From Coemansia sp. RSA 922 (taxonomy: Eukaryota; Kickxellomycota; Kickxellomycetes; Kickxellales; Kickxellaceae): a DNA stretch of 14,820 nucleotides. The stretch is taken from the NCBI GenBank assembly GCA_027577415.1, contig JANBQS010000602.1, positions 1-14,820 of the forward strand, written 5' to 3'. Positions 1 to 7,383 of this stretch are shown piece by piece. Every line of letters begins with the position of its first letter. Positions within the stretch are counted from its first letter, which is position 1. The notes beneath the pieces are model-generated. The model searched no databases, was not told the origin of the DNA, and was given only the letters and a program-made list of their open reading frames with translations. The position numbers were made by a program, and so were the translations under genes.

Positions 1-566
1 CGACACTTACCCGTTGGCTGAGCCCCCGATTATATTTGTAAATAGTCGCGCAAGTCCGACCAGCTTGGCTGGCCGAATGTACAACGAAGGGTCAGGGATG
101 CCAAGGTCCACTATTATTGGAGAAAAAACAAGGACTTGGCTTAGTGATTGCTGTGTGAGACACCTGGCTCAAGCCATCCCCCTCTTTTTACGAGAAAAAT
201 CAGTAAGCAGAATATCGGAGGGCATTGGCATCAAGCTGCGGCTTGGCATTGTGAGGAGGGGGAGCGGGGCCGATCGGGGGCACGGATTTTCTTCGGATTT
301 TTTTGAAAAGCGTTTATGCAATCAGCTGAATGACAATTAATTTTTATGCGGCCAATGCTCGGCGTTATCACTTTGACAATTGTCATTTTTTTTCCCTTTA
401 GCGACAGCTGCGGCCAAGAATCTTGGCTTATAACTCTAATCAGTAGCAACACTGCGGACGCCCCTTTGGATATTGCCTTGGCAAAATAAAAAATATTGAT
501 GAGTCTACTGTTTTTTTGTTCTTTGATATCCGGCTCAATCAGCCATGCATGATCCTGTGCCGCTAG
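1..566. other. left-edge region without a supported gene
   Basis: No ATG-initiated frame here has recognisable protein features. A frame on the plus strand from 14 starts with TTG, and a minus frame at 231-656 has an ATG but no motif, so neither is called. The stretch around 230-290 is locally GC-rich, while the rest is mixed. A perfect 12-bp palindrome (TGACAATTGTCA) lies at 374-385, and a related TGACAATT stands about 50 bp before it. This could be the flank of a gene lying off the left edge; that is inference only. Confidence 0.4.
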
Positions 567-637
567 GTTAAAGCTATTTAGGAGAGCAGACGATGGCAAG
601 GACCGGAGAAAAAGGGGGCAAGTACCCAATAACCCGC
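567..637 (+). repeat. inverted repeat, left arm (71 bp)
   Basis: Read on the plus strand, this block matches the reverse complement of 3032-3100, with a few substitutions and a 2-bp length difference in the middle. The shared core runs from GTTAAAGCTATTTAGGA through GACGATGGCAAGGACCGGAG to GTACCCAATAACCCGC. Both copies contain an ATG (ATGGCAAGGACC) that begins the same six residues, after which they diverge. The two arms face each other across the Fanzor ORF. They could be terminal repeats of a mobile element or two copies of a dispersed repeat. No target-site duplication is visible outside them. Confidence 0.75.
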
Positions 638-677
638 CCATTGTGGCTTGAACCATTTTTTTTATTTAATTAATCAC

Positions 678-717
678 AATAAATTTGCGCTTAAAGGTTG
701 CGCCAAAAAAAAAAAAA
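678..717 (+). other. AATAAA signal followed by an A13 tract
   Basis: AATAAA at 678-683 is followed 21 nt later by an uninterrupted run of 13 A (705-717). A poly(A) signal with an encoded A tail is what a retroposed transcript leaves behind. It lies 40 bp downstream of the left inverted-repeat arm and in the same orientation. A simple A-rich tract is the alternative reading. Confidence 0.35.
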
Positions 718-765
718 TACATCCACAATGGGAGCCAATGAACCTAATGCTTAAAAAATAAATGG

Positions 766-783
766 ATTTTCAGTCCTGAAAAT
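766..783. repeat. perfect 8-bp hairpin, 2-nt loop
   Basis: ATTTTCAG at 766-773 is followed by TC and then CTGAAAAT at 776-783, a perfect inverted repeat with a tiny loop. It lies 17 bp from a second perfect hairpin. Its role is unknown. In this position it could mark an element end or form structure in a transcript. Confidence 0.5.
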
Positions 784-800
784 GGCATAACCCACTGCTC

Positions 801-819
801 GGTTAGCGTCTAGCTAACC
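801..819. repeat. perfect 7-bp hairpin, 5-nt loop
   Basis: GGTTAGC at 801-807, loop GTCTA, GCTAACC at 813-819. The right arm touches the stop codon (819-821) of the broken minus-strand reading frame described next, so on that strand the hairpin would directly follow the stop. Confidence 0.5.
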
Positions 820-1124
820 TATGAAGATTTAATGTTGATGGACCACAGCACCCTGCCAGCCACTTGGCTCCTCAGCCCGTGACTCCAGTCACCCACGAGT
901 ACTTTACACAGCTCGGCATACTCGATTCTTTTCTGTACTCTTGACTCTGACAGATACTTTGTTATTCCTGCATCTCGTGCAATATCCGCTGGTCTAGGCT
1001 CCTTCATTGCCTACCACCCCTTCTTCAGCTGCACTTCTGACGCTTTCTCCTTTCTGATCTGAGCGTCGTCCCGCCATAGCCAGTGTTCCTCGTACTCCTT
1101 CTCACCTGCCATTATGTGCACCAT
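819..1124 (-). pseudogene. reading frame broken by one in-frame TAG (unknown product)
   Basis: On the minus strand an ATG at 1124-1122 opens 37 codons and stops at TAG (1013-1011). Two codons on, in the same frame, an ATG at 1007-1005 opens 62 more codons, ending at TAG 821-819. The frame also stays open upstream to about 1190. Read through, this gives about 120 codons of charged, helix-like composition (for example KEYEEHWLWRDD and SRVQKRIEYAELCKVL) with one interruption. I do not recognise the family. It may be a relic of a gene carried by the same element as the Fanzor ORF downstream of which it lies, or an exon pair joined by splicing around the stop. It may also be fortuitous. Confidence 0.3.
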
Positions 1125-1439
1125 CCATGAACGCCCCCTTTTCCTTGTAAAGGCAACCTGTTTGTTGACTCGTTTTTGGATTCTCAATTTTGATCACATT
1201 ATTTCAAAAGGCTGTTGTTTGTCCAAGAGTCTCTAGTGACTTTCTCTTTACCTCTCTTTCGATGCTTTCTATTTATTTTATTTTTTTGTGTTCTAACAGG
1301 CAATGGACATTTCGTAAGTAAATTGAATGTTCTGCATTGCTTCAATAATTCGATAAGATTCTTTATTAGTAAAATAGTTAATAGTGATATGTGCTCTTCA
1401 AAGTTAGTCGGAGTCGTCACAAGTAAACGCTGGATTAGT
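1125..1439. other. AT-rich 3' flank of the Fanzor ORF; poly(A) signal
   Basis: No gene is supported here. On the minus strand an AATAAA at 1367-1362 lies about 73 nt after the Fanzor stop codon, a plausible polyadenylation signal. In TnpB and Fanzor elements the guide (omega) RNA is encoded at and just beyond the 3' end of the nuclease ORF, so this stretch is where one would look. I see no structure by eye that proves it. Confidence 0.4.
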
Positions 1440-2660
1440 CTACGCAGATCGCTTCGTCATTGACCGTGTAACTATAGACCGTGTATCTCCCGATGAAGTA
1501 TTGGCACGCCTGGCCAACACAGAGGAAGGCGCCGTAGGTTGCGCAATTTTACGAGCTGTCGCAGTGCTAGTCTTTGCCTTGGTCCGGGTCTTGGTCGTCT
1601 TAGCCTTGGTCGCCATCTCCTTTTCCTCCGCTTTCTTGGCTTTGGCAAACTTTGTGGCAGCTTCGATCGCTTTAGTACAACCGGACTCCAAACGATCCTC
1701 CATTACCATCTTGCGTACAGACTCGCTCGTATACTCAAAAGTCCTTGCCGATTCTGCGCGGCTTGCCTTGGCCCGGTCATTAAGAGTGTTACGACGCGTA
1801 TGAGCCCTGGACACAGTCAGCTCGCCCCTTTCTATCGCCATAGCTCTAGCCCTCAAAGCACCAGTCACCCCCTCTTTAGCTGCTGCCACCTTCTGAGCCC
1901 CCACCTCCTGAGCCGCCGCATTTCTCGCCGCTCGGTTGTCGGAAGCGTACTTGGGCAGATTGTCTAGGCTCTTGCTAAAGTAGAGTGGCCTCTCGCGCTG
2001 GAAGTACCGCAACATTCCCAAATAGGCAATATTCCACGCAGCGTTGCGGTCGCGGTCCCATGGGCGTCCACAAGCTGGATTGGTGCAGCGCCGCACTTTG
2101 AACGTACTCTTGGCCTTGTGACGGTATGCAAAGTTGTCGGCCTCCTCTCCCAGACCGCACATCGCATTTGGAAACTCGTCGTGCGCCAGGTCGAGATGGC
2201 AGTTTGAACATACTCTCGACGTGTTAAACTCCCAGATATATATGACATGCCAGCCGGCCTCTTGCAAGTACCGACCAAACATGCGGATGCTCGGAGTAGC
2301 GCGGAATCCATGGCGACTAGTCGAGAACTTTGCGTCGCCGATACATATGGTTGTCTTTTTCTTGTCCAATCCGTACGTCCAATACTGGCATGCCTGGACG
2401 ATAGCACGCCTCTTCCTCCTGAAGAAGTACCACCGGCGTTTACGTGTCGCAAGGCTCATGCGGATATTCAGCAGTTCGCAGTAGAACCTGGATCCGTACA
2501 GATCTTTCAAGCGCTGGAGCGCCTTCTCAGCAGTCGACGTCCTCGAATCAGGCATCTTTGACACCCAGTCATACAGGCCCTTGACGCTATCGATATCGCT
2601 CTCCCCTCTAATGACATAAAATGACTGGGGGTTTTCTCCCAAATTGAAAAGTTCATTCAT
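1440..2660 (-). CDS. Fanzor / TnpB-like protein (Cas12f1-like TNB domain), N-terminally truncated
   Basis: A 406-residue ORF runs from ATG at 2660 to TAG at 1442-1440. Residues 1-100 resemble the helical linker between RuvC-I and RuvC-II in Fanzor proteins, with a very basic patch at 73-86. Residues 103-113 (TTICIGDAKFS) fit the RuvC-II region. EFNTSRVCSNC at 144-154 followed by C192 and C197 forms the four-cysteine TNB zinc ribbon (CX2C...CX4C). WDRDRNAAWNIAYLG at 201-215 is the RuvC-III motif. E144 sits where a relocated catalytic glutamate could be. Residues 231-406 are an Ala/Lys/Arg/Thr-rich tail with no domain I recognise. The RuvC-I aspartate and the N-terminal REC/WED part expected in full-length members are absent, because an in-frame stop lies just upstream of the ATG. 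Related enzymes are RNA-guided DNA endonucleases carried by mobile elements. This copy is probably inactive unless upstream exons exist. Family assignment is firm, activity doubtful. Confidence 0.85.
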   Translation of the reverse strand: MNELFNLGENPQSFYVIRGESDIDSVKGLYDWVSKMPDSRTSTAEKALQRLKDLYGSRFYCELLNIRMSLATRKRRWYFFRRKRRAIVQACQYWTYGLDKKKTTICIGDAKFSTSRHGFRATPSIRMFGRYLQEAGWHVIYIWEFNTSRVCSNCHLDLAHDEFPNAMCGLGEEADNFAYRHKAKSTFKVRRCTNPACGRPWDRDRNAAWNIAYLGMLRYFQRERPLYFSKSLDNLPKYASDNRAARNAAAQEVGAQKVAAAKEGVTGALRARAMAIERGELTVSRAHTRRNTLNDRAKASRAESARTFEYTSESVRKMVMEDRLESGCTKAIEAATKFAKAKKAEEKEMATKAKTTKTRTKAKTSTATARKIAQPTAPSSVLARRANTSSGDTRSIVTRSMTKRSA

Positions 2661-3031
2661 CGTCTCTTTCCTTGAATTGTATTTCTATATTCTTATATAT
2701 TAGTTTAACTGACTAGTACCAGCGTTGTTGTGGATTTATCTCTATGTATGTCATTATATCTTCAGAGTTTGGCGACCTGTGTGTGTGTATGAAAGTGTTT
2801 TTGTTACTAACTATATTTTTAATTTTTTTTGTGTGTGTTTGTGTGCTTACCATTTTTCAAGCGCCTATTGTCAATTTCTCAAGATATATCTACTCAAGAG
2901 TGGTGACTATTGTCAGAGGGTTTGGACCAGTATAGACTGGCATGCCCAGCAGCTTTTGGCGTTTACCACCATTGTCAGTCTGCACAGCCTCAAAAGCAAA
3001 TGCTTGAACATGGAGAGTAGCAGGAGACTGT
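2661..3031. other. AT/GT-rich region upstream of the Fanzor ORF
   Basis: This stretch carries GT-rich runs (about 2778-2793 and 2830-2846) and no intact gene. On the minus strand a GTAAGC near 2850 and a CACACACACAG near 2776 look like the ends of a short intron. A minus-strand frame at roughly 2890-3030 is open for some 48 codons (including GGKRQKLLGMPVYTGPNPL) before a TAG. These may be decayed 5' exons of the Fanzor gene or of its host element, but I could not build a continuous model. Confidence 0.35.
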
Positions 3032-3100
3032 GCGGGTTATTGGGTACATGCCTTATTTCTCCGGTCCTTGCCATCGTCTACTATCCTAAATAGCTTTAAC
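3032..3100 (-). repeat. inverted repeat, right arm (69 bp)
   Basis: The reverse complement of this block matches 567-637 over its whole length, with a few substitutions and a 2-bp length difference. Its outer edge (3100) lies 79 bp from the stop codon of the neighbouring kinase gene. Flanking bases outside the two arms do not match each other, so I see no clear target-site duplication. Confidence 0.75.
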
Positions 3101-3178
3101 TTGACCAAGAAAGTATAAATATACCATCTCTCCAGTAATAAGGCTACACATGTGCTAGTTAAAGTAATGTACAGAGGT

Positions 3179-4669
3179 TTATTTTGAAATCTCAGAGTCA
3201 ATAGTCAAGAACCACGAGCTATTGGCAATAGTGTCGATGTCTGCCCTGGTCACTGGATTAACATCCAAGATATGCCTCAGAATCAAACAGTCAGAATGCC
3301 ACTGCTGCTGAGAAGCGCCCTTGGCTGTATGGCATTCCACTGGGGCAGGAAACCACTTTTCAAAGAACATGTCAGGCCACTGGGTAAACTTTTGGAAGGC
3401 CTGGTCACGCGAGACTTGGGCGATAACCCATGGAAACTGTACAAACTTCATGGCAAAGTAAATTATACCCAGCGCCCACACGTCTACCATAGCAGCTGCG
3501 TAGTTCTTTCCACTAAACAGCTCGGGTGCCATGTATGGATCCGAGCCACACACGCTTGTAGACAGTGTCTCCACATACTGAGCAGCACTCTTGGTCAGTA
3601 CCATGTATGGAGCAGCCCTTGCGCAGGTCCTCGCAGCCCCCTTACTGCTAGCAATGGCTTTGTCTGTCAGAACTTGTATGCGTCGTCTGAACAGTGTCGC
3701 GCAGCCAAAATCAACAATCTTCAGGACGCCTTGCTCGGTGACACATACATTGTCCAGCTTGAGATCTCGATGGGCGATTCCGGCCCCATGTAAGTACTGG
3801 ATACCATCGACTAGCTGCTTAAAGTATCCGCTGACATCAGCCTCGGACATTCCCACCCCGTTATTAGACAGTCCCTGGACCAATGAGAGCAAATCCATGG
3901 CGCACGCCTCTTGAAGCAAATAGCACCGGAGATCCGCTTCCACTACCACCTCTAATGAGCGGATGACGTTGCGGTGCTGTACGTTTACTGAGATTCCCGT
4001 TTCCATTAGTACGCGACGTGTCAGCTGTGCACACACACTCTGTCCGCCTGGCTTTTGCGGCGCTACCTCGGCTCTGGCCTGGAGCGTCTTTACCGCCACC
4101 AGCTATGTAACAAGAGTGTATTTATTAAAAACATTGCCATTAGCCATTCACACATATGATTACTCCCTCCGGGCTGAACACATGGCACTACTTACTTGTT
4201 GCGTTATTGAATGGCAGTGTAGATTAACAAATCCACCTGTGCCAGCTCCTAATCTGCGAATACTAGGACCTAGAACGCCCAGAGTCCATCCAGTAGGGCG
4301 AACGGATAGTGACAGCTTTCCGTCAATCGCCAAAGGGCCAGCTACATTATTCCTGGAACTACTAGTGATCTGGGCTGAGGCTACGACATTGGTTTCAGAG
4401 CATTGTGCCGAGGTCCCTAGTAAAGCTCTAGACAGGGGCATTGGCGTTGGCGCTGACGCAACACGCGTAGCCTCAGTCGACAGTCTGGACTCAGCAAAGG
4501 GACCTGTTGTAAAACTGGATCCAAGCGCCGCCGATTCATTGTCATGAGAGCTGTGTGGTCGCGATACTGGCAACAAAAAAGCCGGAATAGGACCGATTTC
4601 CTTTAGTGCACTGGCTATAGTTGGTTTGGGCGAGCCGTCCAGTCCAACCACTTGCGTAATACTGCCCAT
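3179..4669 (-). CDS. HAL4/SAT4-HAL5-like serine/threonine protein kinase (two exons)
   Basis: Exon 1 is 4669-4196 (158 codons) and exon 2 is 4102-3179, giving 465 residues. The first in-frame ATG is at 4669. Residues 1-130 are low-complexity and Ser/Ala-rich. A glycine loop GAGTGGFV (141-148) lies in exon 1, and splicing joins it to LVAVK with K163. E192 is the likely helix-C glutamate. The catalytic loop is HRDLKLDN (D271), DFG is 289-291, GSDPYMAPE ends at 352, and VDVWALGIIYFAMK with FPW follows. AHRDLKLDN, GSDPY and the FPW segment are characteristic of the fungal NPR1/HAL5 group, whose yeast members stabilise K+ and nutrient transporters at the plasma membrane. The DFG-to-APE distance of about 60 residues is longer than usual, from an insert at roughly 297-342. 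All catalytic residues are present. The exact orthologue is uncertain. Confidence 0.87.
4103..4195 (-). other. intron of the kinase gene (93 nt, phase 0)
   Basis: On the minus strand the donor CAA|GTAAGT is at 4195 and the acceptor TTACATAG|CTGG at 4103. Removing it joins ACG CAA CAA to CTG GTG GCG GTA AAG and restores the glycine-loop-to-VAVK spacing of a kinase N-lobe. The intron contains in-frame stops, so it must be removed. Confidence 0.88.
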
Positions 4670-4881
4670 TGATTTGGTTTCCTTGGTATAGACGATAAAA
4701 AAAAAAGTGAAATACTCTTCGAGAAAAAAAAGCAAAAGAGGGAGAAATAATAGAGTGGTGATAACGAGTAGGTGTGAGGAAACTATACACTTGTTGCCCC
4801 ATTGCCTTTGATATTTAAAACATGAGTTCTCTTATAAAGTCCTCAAGACTGTTACTTTATCCTAAAAGGAAAATAAAAACG
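4670..4881. other. 5' flank of the kinase gene
   Basis: The stretch contains A-rich runs at 4697-4706 and 4723-4731 (poly-T on the coding strand), as often found in fungal promoters and 5' UTRs. The minus strand has AT-rich TTTAAATATC near 4813-4822 but no convincing TATA box. No gene is seen. Confidence 0.4.
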
Positions 4882-5364
4882 ATGCTTCCGATTGTCGGTA
4901 TGAGCACCACTGACAAAGCCACTCAGTCGGAGTACCCAACGATAGTCTCCTATTGGTTGATGGATGGCGATAAGATTACCATCTGCACAGTGTGATGCAC
5001 CCTCTCGCGGGACTGTCAAGACGACTGAGAGGACATTGTCCTAGATATAGATCGATTGTGATGACGCGGTGTCTAAATATTGGCAAACAATACCACCATG
5101 TGCTCTCTAGTATTACTTATATTCCAGTCCACCCTTTTTCAACCTTATGCAGGAAAGGCCATCGAACCACCAGGGACTCGTGAGATGAGCCCCCCCCCCC
5201 AAGAGAGCCTTGTAGATAGCTGTCTCCTGGAGGTAAGATTGGCAAAGACACAATGGATTCTGCGCCTGCACTCACCCAAGCCGCTGGTACAGCACCACTT
5301 GCAAGACACTAAGTCCGTGATTACACTCAAGGCAGTTGTAATCAAGGTTGGCCCGAGACGATAA
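4882..5364 (+). pseudogene. possible decayed reading frame, unknown product
   Basis: An ATG at 4882 opens 37 coding-like codons (ending in YWLMDGDKITICTV) to TGA at 4993-4995. The same frame continues with short open pieces broken by several stops. It then reopens from ATG 5098, in a strong CCACCATG context, for 88 codons to TAA at 5362-5364; that piece begins with a hydrophobic MCSLVLLIFQ. A run of 11 C lies at 5190-5200, a likely slippage site. All pieces lie in one frame, which suggests an old gene with accumulated stops, or a short gene from 5098 preceded by unrelated sequence. No family is recognised. Confidence 0.25.
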
Positions 5365-5434
5365 TTATTCCAGACATCCCTGCCACCAAAATGTTGTCCA
5401 AGTTTAACAGTTCACGACGTACGCAGACACTCTC

Positions 5435-5551
5435 TTTGACAAGCTGTAAAACAAAGGGCCCTTTTAAATTTCTTTGTCAAAAGGAGGGAGAAAGGCGGTG
5501 TGTTTGTACATCACAAAGACTTTATAGGTTGTGAGCAAAGGGCCTTTTAAA
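5435..5551. promoter_or_regulatory. nested palindromes and direct repeat upstream of the F-box-like gene
   Basis: A perfect 12-bp palindrome AAAGGGCCCTTT (5453-5464) sits at the centre of an outer inverted repeat, TTTGACAA (5435-5442) and TTGTCAAA (5474-5481). The centre plus its right flank (CAAAGGGCCCTTTTAAA, 5452-5468) recurs with one base less at 5536-5551. The second copy ends 41 bp before a TATA box. The arrangement suggests a binding site for a dimeric regulator, but no specific factor can be named. Confidence 0.5.
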
Positions 5552-5591
5552 GAATGCAAGAAAGAAAAAGCAGTCTATGGCCAGGATGTAT

Positions 5592-5600
5592 TATAAAAAG
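5592..5600 (+). promoter_or_regulatory. TATA box of the F-box-like gene
   Basis: TATAAAAAG lies 110 bp upstream of the ATG at 5710. It falls inside the 5' extension of the open frame that starts at 5554, which argues that translation begins at 5710, not further upstream. Confidence 0.55.
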
Positions 5601-5709
5601 CACAGCTTTCGCTTATTCCTCTCTTTCTCTCCCACTTTCCAGCTACGTATTATTCATCAAGCTATTCTATTTTACTATATTTTTTATAGGCAAACCGCTA
5701 TTCGTCATT

Positions 5710-7383
5710 ATGTCTAACCAGGTATCACCAGCTCAAGCTCTTCCATCCACTGTCCTACACTTAGTTCGACACTTTTTGGTAAGAGGTTTGATGTCACCAT
5801 TTGGTGCCTCCGACGTTACAAAGGGTCAAATGATGGAAATGTTGTATGTATGCTCTTCTTGGCGACAGGCAGCCTTGGAATTCATTTGGAAAGACCTTAA
5901 CCTAATCATTAGACATGACTCTAGCAAGGTACTTATTTCGGGGCTACCTTGGCCATACCTGTCGTATGTGCCCCATGGTCTTGCCTGCTTGGTCGAGAGT
6001 GTTAAACTTACTGTGCCTATGAGCAGTATTGTAAATGGTGTTGCCCACGGACTTTTGTCAGAGTTCGTGAGAGATACAGTAGAGTTTTCTGCAGCTCGCG
6101 AGCTTACTATCCTGGTTACTGATTGGAGCTACAAGACTTTACGCTTGACGGATGAGGCTATTGGAAATGTTACCGAATTTGCTCGGCTGATACAGTCCGC
6201 GACTCAAGGTGTAGTGACGGTGGAGGTGGCATTTACTGGCGACAGCGGAAATGACAATTACTGGCGAGGTCCACCCGTTGGTGAGTTTGACGAAGAGGCA
6301 ATGGGGATATTCATGAACTTGATGTGTGCTAACATACAATTCTCAGGACTTGAAATTAAAGACATGGAACTCAAGCGTCCATCGACTGTTGACCATATTC
6401 CTCAACTCTCTTCCCTCAATTTGCGTTGTAGAGAGATGTTTGATTTGAGCACTAGTCTCGTTCACAAATCTTCCTCGTCGCTCCAGTTCTTGAGATTTGG
6501 TTTGTTTGACCCAAGAGAACTGGTGTTTGATATACATGGTAACTCTATCGTTTACCCAAAGATGAAACATTTGGTTATACTTAGAGCCCCGCTTGGTTAT
6601 TTTGAGGAACCAGCCAAGGCTCCAGACACTGTTCCGTTTCCTGTGTTGGAAAGCCTAAAGCTGCTCATACCATATCCGTTTGCTGACGATGTGCTGTTCC
6701 GAGGCAACAGCCATACCCTAGAAGAGCTGGATATTAAACTCGATGCAGATACTGTGAATGTGCTACATGACAATCAAGTGTTTAAAGGCAAGGATAGAAT
6801 ATTGCATACACTTATATTAGGTGGAGTGAATTACAATGGCGGTATCTCACTCCTCTCTGAAACTGTTTTGATCGACTTTTTGGGAGATCTGATAGAACCA
6901 GTTCGTAAGCTGGTAATTTCGGATCCATTACTAATCAAACCACTGATTGACGCAGCAACCCATGGCTTTAATAATGTCCAAGTTCTGAATCTAGGCCAGG
7001 AGCAGCTACCATTTTATGACATCTTACGCTTGTTAAAGGCATTCCCTGTCCTTTCAAAGCTTGTATGCGGCGTTGACGATCTGGGTTCAGAGCTCAAGCA
7101 CATTGCTGCTGACGACTTGCCTGACTATATTGCTTCCACATACAAGGAAGCTGGAAAGTGCATGCAAGTCTGGAAACTTCCATGTGTTCGTAGTATTAAT
7201 AATACTCATATCACAGAGTACGTTATTCTCCTAGCCCTTTGTTGTCCTAGGCTTCGCCGGATAGATTTGGCGGAGAATGTCGCTGCTAAATTTAGCGGCG
7301 AAATTGCAAAGGCACTTGAGAGCAAACTTTATAGCAAGTACACCTCGCAACTCGATCGACTTGTTCATGCCGCTTTTAATTAA
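5710..7383 (+). CDS. F-box-like / leucine-rich-repeat-like protein
   Basis: A 557-residue protein with no visible intron. Residues 10-65 resemble a degenerate F-box: a leading LPSTVLHLVRHFL helix, then a segment with LYVCSSWRQAALEFIWKDL, the W-R-x-A-A pattern of F-box ends. The rest carries irregular leucine-rich stretches (for example VLESLKLLIPYPF, TLEELDIKL, VLNLGQEQL, RLRRIDLAENV), as in RNI-like folds that bind substrates of SCF ubiquitin ligases. Such proteins form large families in some early-diverging fungi. The ATG at 5710 is chosen because a TATA box lies at 5592 and the upstream in-frame extension is hydrophobic and UTR-like. An upstream ATG at 5554 would add 52 residues. The substrate is unknown. 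Confidence 0.7.
   Translation: MSNQVSPAQALPSTVLHLVRHFLVRGLMSPFGASDVTKGQMMEMLYVCSSWRQAALEFIWKDLNLIIRHDSSKVLISGLPWPYLSYVPHGLACLVESVKLTVPMSSIVNGVAHGLLSEFVRDTVEFSAARELTILVTDWSYKTLRLTDEAIGNVTEFARLIQSATQGVVTVEVAFTGDSGNDNYWRGPPVGEFDEEAMGIFMNLMCANIQFSGLEIKDMELKRPSTVDHIPQLSSLNLRCREMFDLSTSLVHKSSSSLQFLRFGLFDPRELVFDIHGNSIVYPKMKHLVILRAPLGYFEEPAKAPDTVPFPVLESLKLLIPYPFADDVLFRGNSHTLEELDIKLDADTVNVLHDNQVFKGKDRILHTLILGGVNYNGGISLLSETVLIDFLGDLIEPVRKLVISDPLLIKPLIDAATHGFNNVQVLNLGQEQLPFYDILRLLKAFPVLSKLVCGVDDLGSELKHIAADDLPDYIASTYKEAGKCMQVWKLPCVRSINNTHITEYVILLALCCPRLRRIDLAENVAAKFSGEIAKALESKLYSKYTSQLDRLVHAAFN

Noticed and set aside
231..656. Minus-strand frame of 141 codons from an ATG
   Set aside because: It runs antisense through the left repeat arm, with no recognisable motif or promoter; most likely fortuitous.
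1300..1320. TTCTAACAG...ATGGACATTTC|GTAAGT on the plus strand, resembling a tiny exon
   Set aside because: There is no partner exon with coding features on this strand, since the Fanzor ORF occupies the other strand just beyond.
2725..3093. Plus-strand frame of 122 codons with hydrophobic residues
   Set aside because: It starts with TTG, runs through GT-rich low-complexity DNA and overlaps the right repeat arm; no protein features.
5554..5709. 52-codon N-terminal extension of the F-box-like protein
   Set aside because: The extension contains the TATA box and pyrimidine-rich, UTR-like sequence, and its peptide does not continue the domain.
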